A stretch of DNA of 64,000 nt from Sphagnum magellanicum (GCA_021904315.1 CM038910.1:12896001-12960000), one strand, 5' to 3'. Positions 48,301 to 60,372 are shown, counted from the first letter of the stretch. Notes: generated by a model from the sequence alone, not told the origin. Program-made: numbers and translations.

Positions 48301-49414
48301 GTTGAAAAGAGCACAAAAATAGATTCCTCAAATTTAGCCTTGTGCATGTTGAATATCAAAGATGTTAGATTTTGATGTGCTAAATCAATTCAACATGATT
48401 TATGCACGCCAAACTTGTTCTACATAATGTGATGCTTATTTCAAACTTGACATATGTGTAGTGTATGCATACATTTTGCATAAGGAATTTGCATTAAATT
48501 AGAAAGTGCAACATTTGAAAACACTCAATTCATTTAGTTATAGATGATATGGGTCTCAAGGTAGGTAATTGAAAAATTGGTTCAAGTGAGTGAGTTCAAA
48601 TTTAAGGGTGTTGTAATATTGATGAATATAATTATTATCTTGATTAATATTACTACATATAATTAATCCACATAAAAGTGAGTTCATGAAAAAATAATTA
48701 ACATTCATATACAATGAAGAGGGGAGATGTATCCAACTCATTTTCATAATACATAATGAACATAATAACTAAATTGACTACGAGTAATATAACTAATTAC
48801 ATGCATGCAACAAATTATATTCCTACAAGGGTGTAACAAATAATGACAATAATCCCCCACACCTATAGATGATGTCCCCATGCATGGGCATGTGTATTTA
48901 TTTTTCCACGCATAGTTCATATAGGAAAGAGACAAGGTTCATGATGTTTTGAAAGTAAAAATTGGAGTTTGATGAACATGAGGGAACTCTATAGTACAGT
49001 AGGGACACATCTTTCATTGTGGGGGGACATTCATTTTTACATTGTGCATATTATACAAAAATGCTGCATATTTTGAACTATATCTTTTGATTTTGTTTAG
49101 GATGTTACAAACAACACATGAAGGAAGATGATTATGTATCTACTCTAATTCTTAAGCTCCTTGATTTAATTATAACTAATATTGTAACACTTGAACAATT
49201 TCAGCATAAATTTTGTTTTTTGTTTTGCCACATTTTTAAAGATTATTTATTATTTGTGTTGAAAGACATATAGAATTAGGAATCTACAAGATTTCGATTG
49301 TCAAGTTTGAATCACAACCCTTAAAGTTCAAAGGATTGAGACAATCTAAACACACTAGCATGTGGATCAAAACATAGTCAAAGGAGCCATAAAAGGCGTC
49401 AAATGTTAAATTTG
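45331..49414. other. AT-rich intergenic DNA
   Basis: Nothing firmly recognised. A TAGGTAGG-rich stretch occurs near 45785-45865. Open frames near 46362 and 47085-47536 have no family. Confidence 0.3.
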
Positions 49415-50329
49415 TGTTGTAACCCTAGCTTTGGGTTCATGACCACGGCAAAGGTTTGCAACAATGCGAGACAAGAGGGAGGCCCAAGAGGCACATCTTA
49501 TACTCCCAGGAGTGCAAGAGAGTGTGAGAGAATGAACCCTCACACTCCCAAATGAGCTCCCACTTGAAGAATTGGAGTCCCAATAGACTCTCGATTCTTT
49601 AGGGAGCGATTATAGGGGTCAAAACCCATTAGATTAATGAGTTCTTTATATAATTGGAAAGCTAGTGAAACATAAATGTCTCAAATGGGCTCGCATGACT
49701 CATTTGGATACTAAAATACAAGTTATGGCCAAAAGAAAGGTCGGGAATCAAATTGGTAGTTTGATTCTCGACCACTAAAAGTTGAAAATCGCCCTGATTT
49801 CCTTGTGTGCAGGTGACGTGCAACATACCGTTAGAAAACTCTTAACAAGAGTTACAACATTAGTTTAGACCTCATTTCAATTAGAGATCTACACACAAAG
49901 TTATGGGGCCCCAAAGTTGCAAGAGTCCCAACTTTGGGAATTTCAAGACTCCCTTTTGGGAGTCCTGGGACAAAATGCCATTTGGATGTGGGCTTCGTGG
50001 AGCGGCACAAAGTATACTATAAGGGGAAAGGTGGTGGCTTCCCCCAAGTCCGGGCCGTGAGAGTCTTATGAGTCTAAGTTTGGTCGTGGCTCATCCTAGC
50101 ACCAAAAGTGCTCAAACTATGCACTAACCAACTTGTTGTTTGGTTTTGTGCACGTTCGTGTGAGTGATTAAGTGTTTCTCATTCTTCCTAGTCCCATCTT
50201 GGAGCTTTAGCACACCACTCTACCCCCCAAAGTGTTACGAACTAAAAAGTGTGCCCCAACTCTTTGCTTTTCTGTTGGTTTCACTTCATACTCACATTTG
50301 AGTCATTCAAGGAGCTTGGGAGCACGTCA
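49415..50329 (-). mobile_element. GC-rich solo LTR family, copy 3 (old, reversed)
   Basis: 915 bp. On the - strand it starts TGACGTGCTCCCAAG and ends GGGTTACAACA, matching TGACGCGCTCC..GGGGTTGCGACA. It keeps the hairpin region (+ strand GGGAATCAAATTGGTAGTTTG at about 49743), GTGGTGGCTTCCCCC, AAGTCCGGGCCGTG and the TTCTTCCTAGTCCC landmark. The flanks ATTTG (49410-49414) and TTTTG (50330-50334) are a 4-of-5 target duplication. It is far more diverged than copies 1 and 2. Confidence 0.85.
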
Positions 50330-50723
50330 TTTTGTCATAAAACATTAAAGATTTATTTATTTATTCCATTTCGAAACCATGGTAATCATGGCACATTATT
50401 CTTTTTTAACACACATGAATGTCAAAAAACTCAAATTAAAAATTCATTTGATCCAAATTTAAGTTTTGGTTTAATTAAAGATTTTTAAAAGTGAAATTTT
50501 TATCATTAAAAAAGGACATTTTTACAAAGGACTTTCAAAGGACTCATATAATAAAAATAAATTGATGGTAAAAAAAAGAAAAAGATGATAATAGCCTATT
50601 AGACACATTAAAAAAACATGGTATTTGTCTCCTTTAAAATTGCCTACAAGGAATTTTTTTCATTTTGATGTTTTCCAAATCCTTGTTCTGCTTTTGTATG
50701 TTATTAATCTTTTGTCTGGTTAC

Positions 50724-50975
50724 CTAGAATTTTACCAAGACCTTATTATTCTCACTATTCTTGTCTTGCAATTTTACTTTGAACTTTTGTTCCTTCTCCA
50801 AAACTCCTTGAAGATTTCGAATAGATTTATCCTTCTCTATAATTTTCTTGTTTTTTATCTCCAAATCAGAAAGTCTAAGCAAAATATTTGTCATTTGTAC
50901 ACTATATTTTATTGCTTGTTTAAACATAGTAGTTGTTTTTTTATGCTCGTCTAATTCTACTTCAACCCCTTGCAC
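50724..50975 (-). pseudogene. Coiled-coil tail of element 3 3' coding region
   Basis: An 83-residue piece with a charged heptad pattern (VEVELDEHKKTTTMFKQA then LRLSDLEIKNKKIIEKDK, LQGVLEKEQKFKVKLQDK). It is separated from the rest of the 3' region by the CACTA insertion and has the same orientation. Function unknown. Confidence 0.5.
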
Positions 50976-51344
50976 AAACCTTGGTGTATTAAACCTAGGA
51001 GTTTAACCCCTAGAACTTATACTGATGAATCTAAACTCTTGTGTGCAATCCAAACTTCTCCAAATACATTCACTACTAGAAATCTTGTCATTTGCAACCA
51101 GTCATTATGCAACTGGCATGCAACTGGTTGTCGTTTATAATTATCTTGGTCATGTTTGCAACTACAAATTTGGTATTGTATAATTTTTGGGCCATACGGT
51201 TGTGTATGCAACTAACATGCAACTAAATGTGTACAACATGGACACGTGTCAAAAAATAATGGCCTAAACTTATACATACTTAAATACTATACTTAATATA
51301 TCTATATAGGCTATATATAATAGTATTATGTACCTCTAGTACTA

Positions 51345-51862
51345 AGGTTAACCCCATGTTAACTTAGGTTAGCCTAAACTAACCTAGGTTAAATAAACAA
51401 AAAAATTAAACTAACCATGGCTAATTTTATTATATTAAACCGATTATGGCTAAATTAAATTAATTTAAATTAACAATGGCTTATTAAATTAGGCCAAACT
51501 AATTATGGCTGAATCAAGTTAGGTTAAATTAAATTAAACTATATTAATTATGGTTAAACTAAATTATGTTAAATTAAACTAGGCTAAAATAAATATGGCT
51601 AAAATAAGTTAGGCCAAACTAATTATGGCTAAATTAAATTAGGTAATAATAATTATGGCTAAACTAAATTAGACTATATTTATTGTGGCTAAAATAAATT
51701 AAGCTAAATTAAATTAGGATAAATTAAATATGGTTAAATTAAATTATGCAAAAATATTTATGGCTAAAATAAATTAGGTTAAAATTGACAATGGTTAAAT
51801 TAAGTTAGGTAAACTAATTATTGTTAAACTAAATTATGTTAAATTAAATTAAACTAAACCAT
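51345..51862. repeat. ~30-bp degenerate minisatellite inside CACTA element
   Basis: Variants of ATGGCTAAATTAAATTAGG and AAACTAATTATGGCT recur about a dozen times, mostly in 51445-51860. Confidence 0.75.
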
Positions 51863-52282
51863 GGTTCAAATATGTTTGACTTTATTTTATTTTGGAATAT
51901 TTTTTCAAAAAATGTACATTTGATTAAACAAAAAATTATTCAAATCAATTAATATGATAATATTAAAATTTTATTATAAATAATCATAATTATTAATTAA
52001 ATGTTTATTATAATTATATTGATAATCAATTATATATATGTAATCAATAGGTACTATATATTTAAAATTTATTATTTATGTTAAAATATTAATGTAAATA
52101 AGCTACACTAATTAACCTACAAGTATACAAACATCTTAAGCAATTATTAATTTAAACTAGATAATAATATCAAAATCATATTTTCATTAAGTAATCACAA
52201 TTATCAAATATCTTATAATCACCTTTGAAGTGCAAAAGAAAAGGAGTAATGAAAAACTAACAAGAAAAAAAATTTTAAAAAT

Positions 52283-52620
52283 AAGCTTTCTAAGTTATAA
52301 AACTTTTTTTTTTGTTTTTTTTCTTAGGACCCCTCCTATTTTCAAAGCTCATAACTTTCTTATTTCTTATTCATTTTAAACGATTTAAAGTGTTGTAGGA
52401 GCGCCATCTGAATTCCTAAAAATCACATTTGAATTCTAATAGCAAAAAAAACAACATAAAATGAACTTTCTAGGTGTTTAAGAACTAGCCTTAATAAAAA
52501 ACAATTTGAGTTTTCTGACCCCCTTTACTTTGGGGGGCCATAACTTTCTCATTTCTAATCTTTTTTCAACGATTTTTAGTGCGTTAGATGCGCCAAGAGG
52601 AGGGCTTCAAATTTTGTTTG
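52283..52620. repeat. Module shared between CACTA interior and element 3 LTR
   Basis: AAGCTTTC, a T-rich run, GGACCCCTCCTA, CATAACTTTCTTATTTCTTA, TTTAAAGTGTTGTAGGAGCG and CCATCTGAA occur here and, with small changes, at 63839-63985. A weaker second copy (CCATAACTTTCTCATTTCTA, GTGCGTTAGATGCGCCA) follows at about 52530-52600. Confidence 0.75.
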
Positions 52621-52990
52621 GACACCAAAAGCAACAGAGCCTTCTCCTGGCTGTTATACTTTAATATAGTAGTTACATCTAATGTGCAACTAGGTTGGTC
52701 CATGAGGTTTGCAATGGAATGTTTTAACCCATATCCTTTGGCTTCCAATTCTATTTGGCTCAGTATATAAGTAGGAGTAATAGTCATGTTCAAACCAAAT
52801 ACCAAGTGCCATTAGGCATGAGTGAATGAAAAAAGCTTGACCTTTATGAAATGGTCAAACTTGAAAGTAAAATTGGATTATTTTAAACCTACTTACATAA
52901 CCTAAACCTAGCTATTTTCCAATCTATTTACATACCTAAATAAACCTACTTACTTAATAGGGTTTAATTATTATCTACCTACCTAAGCAC

Positions 52991-53252
52991 CACGTGTCAA
53001 CATCTTATTAGCCATACATTAAATGATTTTGATTTCATTAATTAATATTTAAAATTTTAAAAATAGGTGGACCTTGATTGCCACATGTCACCATATAATT
53101 GGTGTTAAAATATTGAACACGTGTCAAATGGTCAATGAACGTTCCATGGTGTGCCACGTGTCATCATCCTAGTGGAAAAACTTTAATGAATAAGATTAAT
53201 CCATTGAATTTTTTATTTTGAAAACACAAAAAATTAAATAATGACACGTGTC
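52991..53252. promoter_or_regulatory. Cluster of CACGTGTC (G-box/ABRE-like) motifs
   Basis: Exact CACGTGTC at 52991, 53118, 53155 and 53245 on the + strand, with another at 51243 near the left end of the same CACTA element. CACGTGTC contains the G-box CACGTG and the ACGT-core ABRE known to bind plant bZIP/bHLH factors. Whether these are bound here is unknown. Confidence 0.45.
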
Positions 53253-53535
53253 CACAAGCTAGTTGTCTAATTTTTCAAACATGTGTCATATTTTCATTAG
53301 TTGTATGTAGTTACAAGGAAAATTACACATAAGGTGCAACTACATTGGATTGGTATGTATGTATGAACATGTATACTAACACCGTATATACATGTTGCAT
53401 ACATACTATCGCATGCAACTGCATGTCCCATGCAACTTGTCTTATGCAACTACACAAATTTGTAGTTGCATGTGTCGCATGTAAATAAATTTTAGTTGCA
53501 TGCGACAGTTGTAAAACCCAAAATTTCTAGTAGTG

Positions 53536-55413
53536 ATTCATTCTTGTTATAGAACTTGGTCTTGAAGGCAACAAACCCTCATTATTTTGTGGTGATGGAA
53601 CAGATTACAGAATTTTAGTGGACCATGATCAAAATCATGTATCTGCTCCTTTGCTAACTGTTGAGCTTGAGACTCTGGCTCCTTTTTATGCAATCTCTAA
53701 TACTCCTACCCATCAGACCTTTGTTCCTACTTGGGAAAATTTGGTAATTTTGGAATAAATTTAGGAGATAGGGATTTTTCTTCTTATTTTTTATGTTGTT
53801 GTTGTTGCCTCTTCAACAATTCTGCTACTTGTTATGAATCAATATTGCCTCTCATTGCAGTATCCTCTTGTCTTCTTTGCTTCTTTTGTAGAGTCTTTTT
53901 CCTCGTCATCATCAAATTGAAACATTAGAATTGTTCTTCCGGTTGTCCTAGTCTCTAGTTATTTCTCTTTTTTAGGAGAGATGTGTGCAGGGTTCAAAGG
54001 CCTTTTGTTTTTAATGAATCTTTCCCTCATACTGTTTCTTATTCTTTTTTCCTCTTGAAGTTATTATGCTTATTTCTTCCTCTCATGTGATTATAGCCCT
54101 TTTAATGGAAACCACTTCTGAAACAAAACTTCAAGGACTATGGTAGAATGGCATACATCCTTTTTTTGGTTCCGTTTTGGTTGTTCCTTCAATCATATTT
54201 TTTTGAAACTTCTTCCATTTGATAAATTTTTTAACCAATTGAGAATACATAATGGCAGCCCAATTAACAGACTTTCCATGATCTGCCCTTGAGATCATCA
54301 TAGGAGACTTATTGTTAAAATACTGCACCTTATCCTTCGGGTAAATAATTAATAGAATAGTAGCAATTCTATTAACATATATTGACCTCATCTTTTTCAC
54401 AACCCGCCTTTCATTGGTGTTGTAAGTATCAAGAATTCTATTTGCTATTTTTGTCAATGTCACTCTAGCATCAAACATTTTTACTTGGTTTGCCTTTATT
54501 TCTCCTATATGGCGGATTCTAAAAACTTCTATCAACACATGCATGTCTATTATTCTCTGCTCCTCCCCCAACATAACCTTGATTTTATTATGTTCTTGAT
54601 CCAACTTCCAATTGTTAAGAAATTCAACCAAAATGTTGTGGCAAGGTGTCTTCCACTCAATCTCAAACATGCCTACCAATTCAGCTTTGTTTGCCCAAGC
54701 TCTCTCTTCTTTTCTAGAGCTAATCCAAAACAAAATGTTTTTCAAATTGCCATTATAACTTTGTTTTGTTGGAGTAAAGACATACATAATCTCATCATCT
54801 TGATGACTATGCACTTTCTTCCCATGTAGATTTGCAACCATTATTTGTTGACTTGTTATCTTTGTGTGATTTTTATTGGGAATATGAATTCTTTCTAGAA
54901 TTTGTTCTTGCATATGCTCCTTTTAATGTAATGGTGATTATTGATGTTGTTACAGAAAATCCTTTTGGTGGTCTTCCCTAGAATTTGAAATAGAAATGGG
55001 ACCAACTTGTTCACTAAGACCTGCTTGTCTACTAGGCTTTCTAAAGCTATATCTCCTCAATGTTTCCATATAATCTTTTTCATTCTTTCTAGATTTCTTT
55101 TTTAAAAAAATCAAATTTGGATATTGGAGAAGATTTCTAAGAAGAAGAAGAAAAATAAACTGGAGAAAAAAAAGGCAAACCTCTTTCTAGAAACCTAAAC
55201 TGTAAAGGCAAAATGTTTGCAAATTTCTACTACTCTCTCAATCTTTCTTGCTGCTCTTTCAACTTTTGTAACCTCTCTAAATTTTCTTTGCAATTTCTCC
55301 GCAAGATTTTCTTCAACACTCATTTTGGAAAAAAAAAAAAAACTAGAACCTACTTGTAGGAAACAAAAACAAAAAGTCACCATAGTTTTTGCCACCTTTT
55401 GAAGCGTTATCAC
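53536..55413 (-). pseudogene. Extra coding region downstream of integrase, element 3
   Basis: Not a family I recognise. From high to low coordinate: a short charged piece (55413-55195, MSVEENLAEKLQRKF), then a 260-codon open frame (54913-54131), then a Gln-rich decayed part (QVAELLKRQQQQHKK near 53820). In the 260-codon frame residues 62-87 read FWISSRKEERA then WANKAELVGMFEIEW (54697-54653), which matches element 2 at 15035-14991. Helical and basic segments follow (NILVEFLNNWKLDQEHNKIK, WKKFQKNMIEGTTKTEPKKG). No signal peptide or membrane segment is seen, so an envelope role is not supported. It lies between integrase and the 3' LTR side, so it is read as a retroelement 3' ORF. Function unknown. 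Confidence 0.55.
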
Positions 55414-55959
55414 CTTGTTTCATGAAGTGGCATTTCACTTTTTATTTCAAGGCTAGTGTTTTAATGATTTTGTATTTTTTTTGCATTGTTTGACACCTAT
55501 TGTTTCCCACTTAAATTCATACTAACATCAACATGGGCTACAATAAATACTTACTAACCAAGGAATTCTATGGACGTGGCACTGGGTAATTTTGATGACA
55601 TTTTTTAATCTAATGACCTGGGGTTGTTTACACTACAAATCCCCTTTGACCTATGCTGAGTCATCAAATTCGCAGAATTTTGTTCTGACATCTTTAACTT
55701 ATTTACCCCAAATCTAGTAACTATGAATGTGCATAATCATGGTTTGAGTATTTGTTCATAACCTGCTAACTTATTAAATTTACTAGGGTTTCTTCTAATA
55801 CTACTATCTGATCAGTCCCAATGGTCTATGTTTTTCCCTGTACTTCTAACTTTTCATTAGATCTTTCTTCCATGTGTTATTCATCTATAAATTGTTAAAA
55901 GTTGAAAGAGTTTTGATCCTCTGAACTTTGAATCCCTTTCAATGTCTAATTCGCATATG

Positions 55960-57010
55960 TATATATGGTTTCAACTTATTAACATTGACCAATATTGGGT
56001 TTGGTTCAAAATTGTTAACATAAACAAGAGGAACAATATTATTGGGTAAGCAATACTATACCTTGAATTGACCAAACCATCTTTTCTTGAATTTGCCCAT
56101 ATGTGTTTTTTCTCCCTTGGGAAATCATAAAACATAATCTCCAAATTGGAACTTCTTCTCAATATTTTTCTACCAACTCCACATAAATCTACTCCACTAA
56201 TTGGCTCCCACATCGTTCTGAGCTTCCAATCTGTTGTCCTGTAACTTTTTTAGTTTTGTAATTTTGGCTATTAACACTTTGATGGGTTTTGATCTTTGTG
56301 GTCCCAACTAATAACTGGAAAAACATATTATGTTGGCATTAGAGGATATAAACCATAGACTATTCGATAAGGTGTATAACTTGTTGCCACCTTGTAAGCA
56401 GTCCTATATGAAAACAAAATTGTAGATAGATGTTCATCCCAGTTTGTTATTTTCTCATTAACCAATTCGGTCAATAATCTACCAATGACTTCATTTGTAA
56501 ACTTTGCTTGTCCATTTCCTTGTGGATAATATGTAATAGACCTAACATGCTTCAACAAAAATTGTTCTATCAAATGTTTTAATGTGTCATTAATGTGCCA
56601 TATTCCTTGATCTATAACCATGGTCCATGGACATCCAAATATAGTCAAAATATACTCGTATAAGAATCTAGTTGTAACTACTACATTATTGGTTATAAGT
56701 GCCTTTGCCTCTACCCACTTGGTTACATAATATATAGTTACCAAAATATATTTGTTTCATGTTAGTCTTCTTGTTGGTTTGATTGGACCTATAAAATCTA
56801 GACCCCACTTCATAAAAGGTTCTTTTGGAAATGTTGTTACCAACTTGGCCATACTTTTTGTTTTTAGTCCTCTAATTTTCTGATAAATGTCCTAGCTTTT
56901 ACAACAATCATGAGTAGCCTTGAATAAAGTTGGCCACCAATATCTTATATCTAGAATTTTCTTTGTGGTAATATTTGTAGCAAAATGTCCTCTAGCCACT
57001 CCTTATGTAG
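55960..57010 (-). pseudogene. Integrase of element 3
   Basis: The zinc region is decayed (VARGHFATN, then CCKS and a stop near 56900). The core open piece 56744-56328 reads VTIYYVTKWVEA, where Tyr replaces the first catalytic Asp, then MVIDQGIWHINDTLK with the second Asp kept, and YYPQGNGQAKF with Lys in place of the catalytic Glu. The C-terminal part reaches ILVNVNKLKP near 55975. Two of three catalytic residues are lost. Confidence 0.8.
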
Positions 57011-57299
57011 CTCCTTTAAAACAATCTATGCTTCTAAGGTGGTTAAACATCTGCAAATTTTGTTGTCTTGTCCCACTTTATACATAATTCACTCTGTTAG
57101 AGTAAAGTTGCTTTTCTAACCAACTTTTGTTTCTGAGCTAGGTTTAAAATTTTTGGCATTTGATTTGTCTTTAAATAAGTTTTCATTTCCTACATCCATA
57201 TAAGTTTTATAGAAAATAATGACATATCCACATTTTGATTTGGGACACCCAATGGTTCTGAAATGTTTAGTAATCTGGATAAAACATTAGCAACTACAT

Positions 57300-58500
57300 G
57301 CATTTTACTAGGTTTGTAGACTACTATGAACTCATATTCCAAAAATAACAACTATCTTGTTATTTTTCTTGACACATGTGGTTTGTTGACCAAGTACACT
57401 AAAGCCATATGGTCTACATAAAACACAAACTTGTTTCCCAACAAAAAATGTCTGAACTTATGTAAAACATAAACTATTTTAAGGCTTTTCTTTTTGTGGT
57501 AGTATAATTATATTATGTTTTATTGAACAATCTAAAGGCGTATACTATAGGTTGATCATACTTACTAGTTGGGTTTTGTGCCAACATTGCACCTATTGCC
57601 AACAATGATGCATCCATGCATTTATGAAACTCCATTTGCCAATTTGGGGGTATCAAAATTAGTGTTTCCGTGTATTTTTTCTTGATCTAATCCCAAGCTT
57701 TTTGACATTCTATGGTCCAAATAAAAGGTTCCATTTTCCTCATCAACTTGGTAATTAGTGCCATGATAAAGCCAAAGTTTTTGATGAAACATCTATAAAA
57801 CTAAGCCATACCATTGAAAACCTAAATATGTTATGGGTTTGTAGGTATTGACATATTCACTATTGCCTGAACCTTCTTAGGGTTTGGTATTTTTCCTAGC
57901 TTGGAAACTATGAACCTTAAAAATGAGTCTTGAAAATACCATAAAAACACATTTCTTTAGATTGGGGTTGATTTTATGTTCTCTGCATTTCTGAAAGCAA
58001 AGTTTAAGCTTCATTAAATGACTTTCCAAATCACCTTAACCTATGAAATCACCCAAAATTATTTTCATGAACTGGTCTAAATACTCTCTAAAAGCCTTGC
58101 TAATTGCTTTCTAGAAAATTGGTGACCCATTTGTGACACCAAATGGCATCACCATCTAAACTAAAGCTCCCCAATCTATTACAAAAGTTGTTTTGTACCT
58201 ATCCTTAGGGGCTATAGAAATATGATGGTATCTTGAATATTCATCTATAAACAAATAAACTTCATACCCTACTATAGTGTTCAATACCTCATTAGAAAAT
58301 GGCAAAGGATAAGGATCTTTTTTGGTTGCCTTATTCAACTTTCTAAAATCCACACAAATTATTAATTTTCCATTCCTCTGAGGCACTTCCACTATGGGTG
58401 ATAACCATGTAACCTCCTCTACTAGTTGAACAAATCCAGCTACTAATAATTTGTGAATGTCCTATTTGATAGTTGTAGCATAATTAGGGTTTAATTTGTA
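57300..58500 (-). pseudogene. Reverse transcriptase and RNase H of element 3
   Basis: The RT open piece 58392-58156 reads RNGKLIICVDFRKLNKATKK, DPYPLPF, LFIDEYSRYHHISIAP. After a shift come MPFGVTNGS and MKIILGDF near 58060, where Gly replaces the first Asp of the active-site pair. RNase H has MDASLLAIGAMLAQNP near 57610 and FYVDHMALVYLVNK near 57410. Stops are frequent. Confidence 0.8.
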
Positions 58501-58808
58501 CCTTGTTTGATGTGCTAGTGGTATTGAAGTATCTAACTCAATTTTATGTTGAGATAATTATGGAGGTATGCCTTTCATATCTTTGTAAATCCAAGCAAAC
58601 ACATCCTTGAACTCCCTTAAATAGCATTTCAATCTCTTTAATTTTCTCCTTTGTCAATTGTGAATTAACCTTGATGTATTGTGGTTTTGCCTCTGTACCA
58701 AGATTCAACTTAACAAATTATTATTTTTTGATTAAAGTCCAACCTGCTATTTGAAGATTTTGTACCTATATTTTTGCAAGTGTCTCATCCACTTGAATAT
58801 CATCATGG

Positions 58809-59033
58809 CTATGATGGTAATAGGTTTTTGGATAAACCTTGTCTTCCAATGAAACCCTCTGGTTTGACACAAAAGTCTTCCAATTTCACTATTGAAGGCA
58901 CCATTTTTATAGTTGTTTGATCTGATGTCCTTCGCTTTGAATTAGATTCTTCAATGCTTCTTATTTCTGATATTCCAACATTCAATAATGAAATTATTTC
59001 TTCTAATAGTGTAATTGTGCCAATTGAAAACAA
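58809..59033 (-). pseudogene. Protease-RT linker fragment of element 3
   Basis: A 74-residue open piece (EEIISLLNVGISEIRSIEES) between protease and RT, without known motifs. It is read as part of the decayed polyprotein. Confidence 0.4.
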
Positions 59034-59086
59034 TTTTGGTTTTGTCTCAAAGATCAGATCCTTCTTTTCATATGTTAACCTTTAAA

Positions 59087-59488
59087 TCAAGTCATAACAA
59101 ACAAGTACTTGGGGCCTTCTAGTAATTTCCTATTAACTGATATTGTTATGACTATTCCATTACATTGAACAATAATGACATTATTACCCCAATCATGTGT
59201 AACCTTTACATTTCTGAGCCAAGGTCTTCCTAGCAACATAAAATAGTTAGAATCTACCACATTGTTTTTCAAAACAATAAATGTGGCTATATATGGAATA
59301 CCATGTATGTGAATCTTCAAATTCTTGATGATTTTTAAAGGTTTAGTCATGTTATGATTTGCCATTTTACGATGGTATGGAGTCGGTCTTGGTTTAGGTA
59401 AACCTAACTTTGTTCTAAGGTTTTTTATTATAATGTTCACACTTGCTCCTCCATCTATCAAAACATCTTCAACAATGTTTTTCCCCAC
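59087..59488 (-). pseudogene. Aspartic protease of element 3
   Basis: VEDVLIDGGASVNIIIKNL holds the catalytic Asp motif (D-G-G in place of D-T/S-G, usual for this lineage). ANHNMTKPLKIIKN, IPYIATFIVLKN and LLGRPWLRNVKVTHDWG follow in family order. This is the best-preserved part of element 3. Confidence 0.8.
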
Positions 59489-60372
59489 CCGTACTTAACT
59501 ACCATCTGGTTATCTACCTCTATAGCTATTGTGTGTAATTTAGAATGTGTTTAAACCATTGTAGTTAGATTCAGTTTTGATATTTGTTTAGTAGCTATAT
59601 TTGGTTTTTTTGGCTTTAGCTTCTACCACATATTTTTTTTAAAGATCTGGTGTTATTTTTAGTAATTAACCTAACCTCAAAGTATAGGTTGTCTCCAACA
59701 ATTTTTTTATTAATATCTTGGAATATTTATTCCACAAACATAATTCTGTTGATAGGATTGGCAAACAAACTTTGTGACACAATGGGTTCGATGGAAACCT
59801 CAATTTTGGCAATCTCGCCCAATTTGTACTCCACTTTGTTTTCTCCTTTGGAATTAAATTTTGTAGTGGGTCTTTTGCTTACATCTCTTGAATAGTCTTG
59901 ACAAAATATTATTGTAGTCTTTGTTCCTTTTCCTAGTTAGTTGCAAACTTCTTTTTGATTGGCTCTTTGTCCTTAAACACATGTTCTTCAATGACCTTGC
60001 TCCTAGTAATGGTCATATTCACATCCACCACATGGACTAAAGACCTTGGGTTCTACCATAACTTGTTTCTTTGTAGGCTTCATTCTTTTATTCTTAAACA
60101 TATTCTGCATATCATTATACTTAAAATAATCTACGATCTTATGTCCAATATCACCACAAATATGACAAGAATATTTCATAAGCCTTTGTACTTTAATCTA
60201 TTGAGTTGTAACCTCAAAAACTATAGGAACATGGTATTCCTTCCTTTTGACTCTATAGGTTTCAACATTATGATTTGTCTTATGACAATTTGTACAATAC
60301 ATTCTTGTTTTCTCTGAAACTATCTGAGGTTTCTGAGTTGATATTGTTTTACAACTTTGTGGTATTCACAGA

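Larger units (their letters stand above)
51071..53535. mobile_element. Non-autonomous CACTA (En/Spm-like) transposon
   Basis: 2465 bp. The left end CACTACTAGAAAT and right end ATTTCTAGTAGTG are perfect inverted repeats, flanked by ATT on both sides (51068-51070 and 53536-53538), the 3-bp target duplication of CACTA elements. Subterminal regions carry many TGCAACT/AGTTGCA words in both orientations (about 51095-51230 and 53335-53520), the usual transposase-binding architecture. There is no transposase gene. Inside are an AT-rich minisatellite, a module shared with the element 3 LTR, and several CACGTGTC boxes. Confidence 0.93.

Noticed and set aside
54131-54913. 260-codon frame as an independent host gene
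   Set aside because: It lies collinear and in the same orientation just downstream of the element 3 integrase, and has a homologous block at the same place in element 2.
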